A stretch of DNA of 64,000 nucleotides from contig JAZHRO010000063.1 of assembly GCA_037157565.1 (NCBI GenBank), positions 87,944,001 through 88,008,000 of the forward strand. Reading direction: 5' to 3'. Each line of letters starts with the position of its first letter. Position 1 is the stretch's first letter. This stretch comes from Thalassia testudinum (Eukaryota; Streptophyta; Magnoliopsida; Alismatales; Hydrocharitaceae). Both the position numbers and the translations under genes were made by a program. Shown one piece after another: positions 22,371 through 32,200 of this stretch. Below the pieces are notes generated by a model. That model was not told where the DNA came from, searched no databases, and saw only the letters and a program-made list of their open reading frames with translations.

Positions 22371-24146
22371 TGATTTTGCACAGTATCGTCTTTCTTGACC
22401 CGTTTAGGGCCCGTTTGGGCTCCGTTTTCCGCGATTCGAGTTGCGTTCGTTTTAGAATTAATTCCTCTACCCGTCTACAGTAGCTATACACTGTTTTGAG
22501 ACTCTCCTTGTGTTTGATCCTTGTGATAGGACCTCGTTCGGTTGCAGTCTTGAGAGTCGCGGAGGCGCGCGGGATTCCCGATCACGCCCCCATTACTCCC
22601 GTTGTACCTGGTAGAGTGGCTTTAAGTATTAATAAAATCTGTTAAGGTATGGAACCATAACTAGAACCTAGGGCTTTGCATGAATCCTAGGAATGAGAAA
22701 TATATGGAATGATAGCTCCTAGGTGTTGCATGAATCCTAGGGCCGGAAAACTAGATTGTATGATAGATCCTAGGATATGGCATGAATCCTAGGATGGAAA
22801 AACTAGTGGAATGTATATTACTGCAGTCTTGGAAAAATGGAAAGGAATATATAAAAATTTAATTAACAGCTGCCTGTTATGAATAAAGAAACATGTTTGA
22901 GATCATGGAATTTGAGAACGTGAATCTGGAAAGTGAAACATATGATGTTCTGAAATAAAGAGCTGGAACCCTACGGGGAGTTAGGAGTGGAACTCCTGGA
23001 AAGAAAAAGGAATGGAACTGAGATGTAGTTTGTACTGTCTCTTGGGTATGCAGTACCAAGGGAAGTACCTGTACCTGTTTAGTGCAGAGTGGGGCCAGCC
23101 GCCCTAGGGACCCGGGGTTAGGATTGGCTGCTCTGTACCGACTTGTTGGCCCTCGTGTACGTAGTACCGAGGAGAGCTAGTAGTGTTAGGAGAGTACTAG
23201 CTACCCCACGGGCCCCGGGGTTCTGCTAGCCTCCTTCACCGACTTGTTAGGCCCACTAGGGCAAACCAGGGTAGTCAGGCGAGGGTGCGCGGACTGTGGA
23301 GGGGCAAGGCCCCGGTTTGGTTACTGTGGAGGGGTTGGACCCCTGTTACTGAGAGGGCTCTGCCCTGGTTCCGTGCTGTGCTTTGGGCGCACCCGTTAAC
23401 GGAAATGACTGACCGCGTGCCAGTGCGGGCTAGCTACCTGTGCGTTTATCGCGCGTGCCGTAGTCACCGTTACGTCTGTCAGTGACCTTGGGGTGGTTGA
23501 CTGAGGGTAGGATCACCACGGGGGACTCTCCCGGCCAGGAGAGCACCACGTGCTACTTCTACTTTTGGAAAAGACTGCAATCAAGATCGTCCCACGAGGA
23601 CATTTGAGATCAAGTAAAGGATCTGAGAAATAAATGAAATAGTGAGAAAAATTGAAAGATGTAAATAAAGGAAGTAATAGAACATAACAGCTACTGTACA
23701 CTCTACTGTTGCCTTTAGTTAGTTTGCCACTCTACTCAGCGTTTTGCTGACGTGTTACACTCGTTACCTTTTTGAGGACCAGGTGTTGAGCAGCCAGGGT
23801 CGGCGGCTGCAGAGGACGCTGGGCCGAGTAGGGTCCAGTAGAGTTACCACAGCTTTTGTACCCCTTTTGTTTCTGTTCTAGTGAGTAGTTTTGTTTCCGC
23901 TGTACCTTCTTTACCTGCAGTTTTTGTTATATGATAAATGTTGTTTTACTGTTGTGGTGGTGCCTACTGTAGTAGTTTCTTTCCTTACTGCTGTACTTTC
24001 TTACTGTTAGTTATATTCATGCTGAATGTGGTTTATTTTACTGTCTTTTGGTTACTTCCTCGTTGGACGACTGGGTCTTGGGATTAGTCGAGTCGGTCCG
24101 GTTCTCGTGTCTCGTAGGGACTCGGGAATCGGGTCGTTACACTTAT

Positions 24147-25089
24147 CCACTCCCACAATGACCATCCTTAACCTATACCCTCACCTTAAATTACACAACA
24201 GTAGAACCTTCCACACACGCTTAGGTTGTGCCCTTAACCTACACCCTACACACCTCCTTAGGAACACCATACGTAGAACCCACATTTATAAAAAACCCCA
24301 TACCCCATAGGCTAAACCCCCCTCGCCTCCCCCTCCCCCCCAATTCTTCTCCTCTCAACCCATCTATCTACCTCTGTACTCCAAGCTCCTCTCCTCCCAT
24401 GGCTAACAACCACTAAGGCCCCCATTAGCTTTGGTGTTCCAAGGTGAAGAAGGGTAGGTTCACACCTAGGATCCCTTCCCTGCCAAATAGATTCTAGCAA
24501 CCTCACATTGGGAGGACACAATTCCTTTACCCCTATTCTATTTTGCTTTTCTTTGTTAGTTAGTTTCAATTACAAGAACTTAATTAGATTTATATTACTT
24601 GCACTTTTAATTTCTTGTCTCTTTTCTTTAGTAGAGTGATATTTCCCTTATCAAGTTCCTTTCATTTCATGCATTATCTTGCTCTTTACTTTGTTATCTT
24701 GAGTGCTTGCACTCTTTCGCACACCACCACTCAGCACATCACCACCACCTTCACTTCACGCGCCCACCATCATGATACCACCTTTTGCACTAAACCACTC
24801 ACTTTCAACACACACCCTATGGCGACCACAATACACACTCACTATCCTACTCACACCATTTCCACGACATCACCTAGTTGTGTACTTAACCACACCACTT
24901 CACTCTCTCCACTCATTTCACATATTCACACCATCACACAAACACACACACATTCTCTCATATTCCAATACACACTAACACCCATCAGCACCACATTAGC
25001 ACCCTTAGGACTACCTTCAACCGAGCATTTTTACCTTGTCCTATTCCTCGATATCTCACCATAATCCACACCCAAAACCACCACCTTAG
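24147..25089. other. CT/CA-rich degraded LTR-like sequence
   Basis: This continues the DNA interrupted by E2. ATTTATAAAAAACCCC near 24286 looks like a TATA box, followed by a C-rich leader and then CACCAC/CACTCA-rich low-complexity DNA from 24700. It is probably part of a worn 3' LTR of element D or a neighbour. No partner LTR was identified, and the frames here are composition artefacts. Confidence 0.4.
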
Positions 25090-25094
25090 CCTAC

Positions 25095-26502
25095 TGGCGT
25101 GCCTTCATGCGTGTGTGTTAAGAGGTGTCGTTATAGTTGCACTTGATACGTCGGTTTTAAAAGAAGTAAACGGAGGGAGTCCGAGTGTCGATCTCAGGGA
25201 GGCGTGGAAATCGGATTTTGTTTACCACTTGTTGTCACGAAAAAGGCGGAGTTTTGCTTGCGAAAGAAACGGTTTTGAAAAGCGAGAGATAGAGAGAGTT
25301 TAGGGTTAGAAAGCTCTTTGGTTTTGATCATGCACTTTAAACAGAAATTAAAAAGGCAACTAAATGAAAAATAATTTCATTAAACATGCATTCATAGTTC
25401 ATGGTTTACAATATTAAATACATGCTTCAACAAAAGTAAATGAAAGCTTTAAAAGAGAGAGAGAGAGGTAGAGAGAGAGTGGAGAGCGACGAGGCAGCCA
25501 CGGCGGTGGAGGAGGCTCCGTCGGCGGCTCGTCGTCTCCGGCGATTACAAGAGTGCCTAAGACTAGCTAGGAGAGGAGTGGAGTAGTTGCAAGTGGGAGA
25601 GGATGCCTTGAATGGTGGTAGAAGGGGGGTTTAAATAGAGTTAAGGGCTTCCTAAAAGAAGAATGTGCTTTAGCGACATCCAGAACGTCGCTAAAACCGC
25701 TTCCATATACGTCGGTGAAGGTCTTCTGCCGCCGGTCAGCCGCCCGCCCCTCTCTCTCTTCAGGCGCGATCCGTGGACGTCGAACGAGAGCCGTCCGATT
25801 GATGATCGGACGGCTGAGATCCTCCCGCGCCTGCGCTAGGATCGCGCTTCGGGCGTGCGTGCGCGTGCGCGTTTCCGCTCGGCGTGCGCGCGCGCGTGGG
25901 AGGTGGGGCGCTGTCGTCGCGCCGCGTGGCGCGATCCTAGCCGCTCGCTTCTGATCGCGCGGCTCAATTTTGCCGCGCCCTTCGCCCGCAGATGATTTTC
26001 GCTCCGCGCGAATCGAGCGCGCGTCGCCGCGATGCGGGCGTGCGCGCTAACCGTTGCGCCACGCCCGCGCTTTGTCGTGGCGACCGCGGGCGAGCGCGCG
26101 GATCTCGGCCGTTCGATCGAAGATCAACGGCCGAGATGCGTCTTTGGCTGGCTTGGGGGCGTGGCGACGGCGGGGGCGGGGCGACGTGGCGCGTTCTAGG
26201 CCGTTGATCTCCAGATCAACGGTCAGGATTTCTTGGGCCCATTGTGGGAGCTCCGGATGTCGGATTTGGCCGATTTTGAGTCCGTTAGACTCCGTTCGTC
26301 GTCCTGAATCCATCCGTGCGGTCCGATTGCTCATCTGAGGCCTGCTTTGACAAATGCTTTACACAAATGGCCATTAATACAGTTTATAAGCAATCTTGGT
26401 ACTTGATGCATGCAATGCTCCTATTCTACTTTATGTTGTGCCTTTTATTCTAAAGATGGGTCATATTCAACCTAATTACTACCCCCTTGCGTGGTGTTAT
26501 CA
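25095..26502 (-). repeat. Element B 3' LTR
   Basis: 1408 bp. It pairs with 34646-36052. The differences are mostly transitions, one AG-repeat indel (near 25470) and a CC/AA change near 25770. It contains GC-rich DNA at 25720-26330 with GATC-containing inverted repeats. Confidence 0.95.
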
Positions 26503-26514
26503 TACCCCCATGCT
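26503..26514 (-). other. Element B terminal polypurine tract
   Basis: On the minus strand GCATGGGGGTA directly precedes the 3' LTR. It primes plus-strand synthesis in this class of element, and the same string precedes the 3' LTRs of A and C. Confidence 0.9.
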
Positions 26515-27680
26515 TACTCCTTGCTAGTCCCTAGCAAGGTTTATTCTAGCCTTTATTTCTTTGGCGAATTCAAGAAGTAATTGCTTAGGCACTTCGTTAC
26601 TTGTTAATAAGAGGAACTATACGAAGATCTTAATCTACAAAGACTAAGCAGTGCCCGGGTGTCTGCCAAAATATGAATCGCCCGAATCCTTGCTTTATAC
26701 TTATGTATACGTATATATCTATATATGTCTTTTTAGAATTTTTAAAATTCAGTGTGGGTTGGTAACTTTTTACGGCTACCCAACCCACCCAAAACTCGGT
26801 CAAAACCCTAAGTGCTAAGCATCTTGGTGTGAATGTTGTGATAGACTCACTTAACGGTAATTGAGACAGACTTCGAGTTTCTACGCCTCTAGGTGACCGG
26901 AAAAGAAAATAAATTTTTGCCTGAAGGTGTATTTGTTCGATTGGTAGCTTTCTCCCTGCGTTCATTTTACTTGGGGTCAACACAAGGATTTTCCAGTGTA
27001 TATCTCCCCGGCTTGTACTACTTCCCCGCTTCTTCCTTAGGTGTTTTTGGTCTTCTTTTTTTGTGCAATTATTGAGCTGGGTTCTGGACAACCGACCAAT
27101 GGGCTGTTACCCACGATCACTTGCCAGCCATACTTGTGCGGTGAAGTGTGGTTTTTTTTTTTTTTTTTTACGTAGGTGGCTTCCCTAATCTCAAATGTAC
27201 CTAGAGGCAGTGAAAAAGAAATGGCCTGTGACTGGGTTCTGGACAACCTGCCAATGGGCTGTTACCCACGACAACTTGCCAGCCATGCCACCCTAGAGAG
27301 TTCATTAGCTACCCCATTTCTGTCAAAATCTCCGAGAAGTGAGTCTGTGCAAAAATGTGTGTAGATGCTTAGACTCAAAGTTTTCCTGCGTTAGAGGGTG
27401 AGTTGATAAGTCGTATACTTATTACCTTATTTATTAGGTGGATTAGAATAGCTTAAAGTTGCAAGGGTTCGCTGCTAAATCCATATTTTAATGGACACCG
27501 GGGCTAATTAAGCTTGAAGGCCTGAAAAGTCTAAGTGTTTAAGTTCTTTTTGTATTATTTCCCACTATTGACAAGTTTCTAATGCCTAAGTTTTTTTCTT
27601 CCTAAATTCATTTTTTTTTTTTTTAATCAATTAATTTATTCATTCAGACTGATTAATTAAGCTCAGGATTATGCAGTTTA
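26515..27680 (-). other. Element B 3' non-coding region, no env
   Basis: About 1.2 kb between the internal and terminal purine tracts. The longest minus-strand frame (27091-26630) shows no signal peptide, hydrophobic fusion or anchor segment, or family motif. Direct repeats lie at 27077-27285. Confidence 0.7.
27077..27285. repeat. 54-bp direct repeat pair in element B 3' region
   Basis: Units at 27077-27130 and 27232-27285 (155 bp apart) share CTGGGTTCTGGACAACC, then CCAATGGGCTGTTACCCACG and ACTTGCCAGCCAT, with few differences. A T run (27150-27169) lies between them. Confidence 0.85.
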
Positions 27681-27718
27681 CCATCCCCCCCATGCTTAAG
27701 TTGGACAATGTCCTCATT
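27681..27718 (-). other. Element B internal polypurine tract
   Basis: On the minus strand: CAATGAGGACATTG, a short spacer, then AAGCATGGGGGGGATGG, about 160 bp past the pol stop and 1.2 kb before the terminal tract. The same block occurs in A, D and C. Confidence 0.75.
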
Positions 27719-27792
27719 GGCAGATGCATGGATGCAAAAGGGTTCAAAAAGATAGTACCTGAGTGACGTAAACTACCAGATCAGTCTGAATC

Positions 27793-27829
27793 CGCTGGGT
27801 TGCCTCCCAGGAAGCGCTGAGTTTAACGC
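27793..27829 (-). other. Conserved post-integrase hairpin motif (element B)
   Basis: On the minus strand GCGTTAAACTCAGCGCTT is followed by CTGGGAGGCAACCCAG (27795-27810), a 5-bp stem CTGGG/CCCAG with a 6-nt loop. It begins 24 bp after the pol stop codon. Confidence 0.7.
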
Positions 27830-27852
27830 CTCCAGCTGGGCGGTGCCTGGTG

Positions 27853-29286
27853 TCAGCCCTCAACAAGGGTGACACTTTCCTTGGGGGGTACCTGGGCCAG
27901 GAAATGCTTCAATCTTTGACCATTGACTGTAAAGGTGTGCCCGGTATTAAGATCGGCGATTTCGACGGCCCCATTGGAATAGGGCTTGACCACCCGAAAT
28001 GGTCCTGTCCATTTGGACCTAAGTTTCCCTGGAAAGAGTTTCAGGCGTGCATCAAATAGCCAGACTTGTTGGTTTGGCTCAAAGGTTTTCCTATGAATGA
28101 GTCGGTCGTGGACGGCTTTCATTTTCTCCTTATATAGCCGACTATTGTCAAAGGCGTCCCGACGAATTTCTTCAAGCTCAGATAATTGAAGAGTCCTTTG
28201 CGCACCAGCTAACTGGGGATCCATGTTACATTGCTTAACAGCCCAGTAAGCCCGGTGTTCCAATTCGACAGGGAGATGGCAAGCTTTGCCAAAGACCAAG
28301 CGGTAAGGTGACATGCCTATCGGGGTCTTAAAAGCGGTCCTGTATGCCCACAGGGCATCATCAAGTCGTGTGGACCAGTCTTTCCTGTCAGGTCTCACAG
28401 TCTTCTGTAAAATGTTCTTGATTTGTCTGTTTGAGACCTCAGTCTGCCCATTTGTTTGTGGATGATACGGGGTGGCAATGCGGTGGTTTACCCCGTATTT
28501 TCTAAGTAGGGCACGGAACTGGGAATGGATAAAATGGCTTCCACCATCACTGATCATGGCCTTGGGTATTCCAAAATGGGAAAAGATGTTCTTCTTTACA
28601 AAGTCCATGACCGTCTTGTGATCGCATCGTCGGGTGGCGACGGCTTCAATCCATTTGGAAACATAGTCTACCGAGACCAAGATATACTCGAAGCCGTTGG
28701 ATGGTGGAAAGGGGCCCATAAAATCGATACCCCAAACGTCGAAAATTTCGACAATCAAAATGGGCTGAAGGGGCATCATATCTTTTTTGGTCATTGCCCC
28801 TAGTGTTTGGCATCGTGAGCAAGTCTTGGCAAAGATGTGTGCATCCTTGAATAGGGACGGCCAATAAAATCCAGACTGCAAAACTTTTGCAGCTGTTTTC
28901 TTGCCAGAGAAATGGCCGCCACATGCTTGGTCATGACAAAAGGAAAGCACACTCTGAACCTCGTCTTCGGGGAGGCACCTCCTGATGATCTGATCAGCAC
29001 AGAGGCGAAACAGCATGGGATCATCCCAGAAATAGTGCTTGGCCTCAGCCAAGAACCTGTCCCGTTGCTGTTTGGACCAGCTGTGCGGGGTTTGTCCTAT
29101 AACCAGGTAGTTGACATAGTCAGCATACCATGGCATTTTCTTGTCTTGCACGGCTAGGATGTGTTCATCAGGGAAGGTATCAGATAGGGGTAGGGAGGGT
29201 CCAATGTGGTCTGGATGAAGTCTTGACAGGTGGTCAGCCACCACATTTTTCGATCCAGCCTTGTCTTGGATTTCCAGGTCAAATTC
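27853..29286 (-). CDS. pol: Element B pol, C-terminal part: RNase H tail and integrase
   Basis: This is the same reading frame as the upstream gag-pol, downstream of an in-frame TAG. Counting residues from the GTG at 29244, the first residues hold the DHLSR motif that completes the RNase H active site. The integrase has a zinc-binding HHCC domain (His104, His111, Cys142, Cys145). Its catalytic triad is Asp174 (GIDFMGP), Asp233 (ISDGGSHF) and Glu269 (GQTEVSNR), with 35 residues between the last two, the usual D35E spacing. A C-terminal domain with [10 protein letters not shown] (from about residue 407) follows. It would insert the element's cDNA into chromosomes. No other lesion is seen to the stop at 27853-27855. 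It has no start of its own, so it would be made only if the TAG is read through or absent in relatives. Confidence 0.92.
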   Translation of the reverse strand, partial: EFDLEIQDKAGSKNVVADHLSRLHPDHIGPSLPLSDTFPDEHILAVQDKKMPWYADYVNYLVIGQTPHSWSKQQRDRFLAEAKHYFWDDPMLFRLCADQIIRRCLPEDEVQSVLSFCHDQACGGHFSGKKTAAKVLQSGFYWPSLFKDAHIFAKTCSRCQTLGAMTKKDMMPLQPILIVEIFDVWGIDFMGPFPPSNGFEYILVSVDYVSKWIEAVATRRCDHKTVMDFVKKNIFSHFGIPKAMISDGGSHFIHSQFRALLRKYGVNHRIATPYHPQTNGQTEVSNRQIKNILQKTVRPDRKDWSTRLDDALWAYRTAFKTPIGMSPYRLVFGKACHLPVELEHRAYWAVKQCNMDPQLAGAQRTLQLSELEEIRRDAFDNSRLYKEKMKAVHDRLIHRKTFEPNQQVWLFDARLKLFPGKLRSKWTGPFRVVKPYSNGAVEIADLNTGHTFTVNGQRLKHFLAQVPPKESVTLVEG

Positions 29287-32200
29287 CTACAAAAGCAGGA
29301 TCCATCTGATGAGCCTGGGTTTTGCATCCTTTTTGGCCAACAGGTGCCGGATGGCTGAATGGTCGGTGTAGATAGTCACGTGGGATCCCAGCAAGTATGA
29401 TCGGAATTTTTCCAGTCCAAAGACTACAGCAAGCAACTCTTTTTCTGTGACCGTATAATTACGCTGGGCCTCGTCCAACGTTTTGCTCGCGTAGTAGATC
29501 ACCACGGGCTTCTTGTCTTGCCTTTGTCCCAGGACAGCGCCTATGGCAAAATCTGATGCGTCACACATAATCTCAAAACCCTGGGACCAGTCTGGGGTTT
29601 GAAGTACAGGTGCGGTGGAGACTAAGTCCCGGAGGGTATGATAAGCCTGGGTGCAATCAGGAGACATGTGGAAAGTTGCGTCGTTGGCTAGAAGGTCGGT
29701 CAAGGGTTTGGAAAGTTTGGAAAAGTCTTTGATGAACCTTCGGTAGAAGCCAACATGTCCTAGAAAAGAGCGAATCTGTCGGACCGAACTAGGTGGAGGA
29801 AGTTTGGAAATTAAATCAACCTTAGCTCGATCTACCTCGATGCCCTTATGCGAAACGATGTGTCCGAGGACAATTCCTTCTTGAACCATAAAATGGCTCT
29901 TTTCCCAACTTAACACCAAGTTAACCTCGATACATCGTTTCAGGATTTTCTCCAAGTTGCTCAAACAATGGTCGAATGAATTCCCGAATACAGAGAAATC
30001 ATCCATAAAGACCTCCAAGTATTCACCCACCATTTCTGAAAAAATGGCTAGCATGCAACGCTGGAAGGTTGCGGGTGCGTTGCATAACCCGAACGGCATT
30101 CGACGGAATGCAAACGTGCCATACGGGCAAGTGAATGTGGTCTTTTCCTGATCTTCTGGAGCAATTGCGACTTGGTTATATCCTGAATATCCATCCAGGA
30201 AGCAAAAATACTTCTGCCCTGCCAATCTTTCAAGGATTTGGTCAATGAATGGCAAGGGGAAGTGGTCCTTCTTAGTGGCTTCGTTAAGCTTCCTATAATC
30301 AATACACACCCGCCATGCGGTGGTGGTGCGGGTGGGAATGGATTCGCCATGATCATTAGTGACAACGGTGAGCCCAGCCTTCTTGGGAACCACTTGAGTG
30401 GGGCTCACCCAGGGGCTATCAGAGATAGGGTAGATGATGTCGGCATCGAGCCACTTGATAATTTCTTTTTTAACGACCTCCCGCATGTTAGGGTTTAACC
30501 GTCTCTGCATCTGGCGGGAAGGTCGGGCCCCGTCTTCCAGGTAAATCTTGTGGGTGCAATAGGTGGGGCTAATTCCTCTTAGATCTGAGATGGTCCAACC
30601 AATGGCGGCCCGATGTTCTGAAAGAGTTGCAGTCAACCTTAGTTCTTGATCCTTGGTTAGATGGGAATTAATAATCACTGGGAAGGTCTGGCCAGGTCCC
30701 AAGAAGACGTACTTGAGATTCTCGGGCAATGGTTTAAGTTCAGGTGCGGGTGGGACCACAGTCGATGGGAATGGAAAGGGCGGTAGTTGATCAACATTGA
30801 TTTCTTCAAATGGTGTCATGTGATGATACTCAGCCTTACAGAGGTCCACAGGTAATGATGGTGGCGAGTCAGAACTACGGGTTTGGTGGTCTGAGACAGA
30901 ATTGAGGGTAAGGCATTCCTCGATTAAAGTTTCCACGGGATCATGTTCCTCAATGTAATCACAATCAAAAGACTTTGTTGCCCGGAAGATATCTAATTGC
31001 ATTTTCCTGTCTCCGAAGGCGATTTCCATACATCCCGTGTCGCAATCAATGTTTGCTTTAGCCGTGGCTAAGAAAGGTCTGCCTAGGATTATGGGTGCGT
31101 TCTGTAATTTTTCAGGGACTTCCATGTCGAGCACCAAAAAGTCGACTGGGAAATAGAAGTCCTTGACCCGTACAATCACGTCCTCGACAACCCCCTTCGG
31201 GGTTTTCACTGATCTATCCGCCAGCTGGATGGTGACAGGGGTTGGTGCCAGCTCCCCAAAACCAAATTGGTGGTACAAGGTTGTGGGAATTAAGTTGATA
31301 GAAGCACCTAGGTCCAGGAGCGCTCTATCAAATGTCATGTCCCCGATGTTACAGGAAATCAGGGGTGCTCCTGGGTCAGTTCGTTTGAGTGGAAGGTTGC
31401 TTGATATCACGGAACTGGCTTGCTCAGAGAGTATAACCTTCCTAGGTGCTTGAGGTCTCGGCTTACGCTTGGGTGTACAGGCATCCTTTAAGAACTTGGC
31501 GTAAGCGGGGATGTGTTTGACAGCTTCTAGAAGCGGAATATTAATCTGTACTTGTTTAAAAATTTCCATCAACTCCTCAGTTTCCACAGTATTCTTTTTT
31601 CTCTTGATTGTTTCCAAGGCCTCAGGATAGGGTGTCTGGATTGGTTCCATGTTTGGGTCCTTGGTTGGTGCTTCCTCTAAGTCGGGTAAAGTCTCGGGGA
31701 GAGTCGGCCATTTGGGATCCTGGGTTTTGGTGCCGCTTCTCAAGGTCACCGCATTCGCAGAGGCATTGGGGCCATGGGGTGATCCTTGAGAAGATGAGGA
31801 TGAAGAGGCGCCAAACCCAGGAGGTGTTTGTGGAGCCGGTTGGACCATATGAGCCTGCCCGGGGTTGCCTTGGAACCCTTGCGAATTGGGGCCTCTGTTA
31901 ATTATGTTTCGCGGGTTTGGTTGTGGTTGGGAAGGTAGAGATCCTTGCTGTTTACAGTCCAAGAGTTGGCTTAACTGTCCCTTTACCAAGGCCATTTCTT
32001 CCTGATGTTTTTGGTTCATGTCAGCCATCATCTTTATTAGGGTGTCCATTTGGTTTTGTGGGGGAGGGGCCGCCCTATTTTGGTTATATTGGGGTCTAAC
32101 TGGTGGTCCTTGCTGATAGGGGGGCAAGTGTGGCTGTTGGTTTGGCCTGGGCTGGTTTTGGAATTGCGGTAGTTTCTGGTTTGTCCAACCAAAGTTGGGG

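Larger units (their letters stand above)
21463..24141 (+). mobile_element. Solo LTR E2 (same family as E1)
   Basis: A 2679-bp TG...CA unit flanked by perfect CTTAT duplications (21458-21462 and 24142-24146). It starts TGTAACGAGC and ends GGGTCGTTACA, so its outermost 7-8 bp are inverted repeats. It is homologous to E1 throughout, including the palindrome arrays, the GC-rich leader after the TATA-like GTTAAAAGGGG at 21710, and the two degenerate modules of about 90 bp at 23070-23260. There is no internal coding region, so it is a solo LTR. It sits in the DNA 3' of element D and is therefore younger than D. The long open frames on either strand of its GC-rich part are not genes. Confidence 0.87.

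Noticed and set aside
21661..22491. 276-residue minus-strand frame in E2
   Set aside because: It lies in the GC-rich leader of a solo LTR and crosses the palindrome arrays. It has no domain features, and E1 does not keep the frame.
26630..27091. 153-residue minus-strand frame in B's 3' spacer as an env-like gene
   Set aside because: No signal peptide, membrane segment or family motif, and it does not extend across the spacer.
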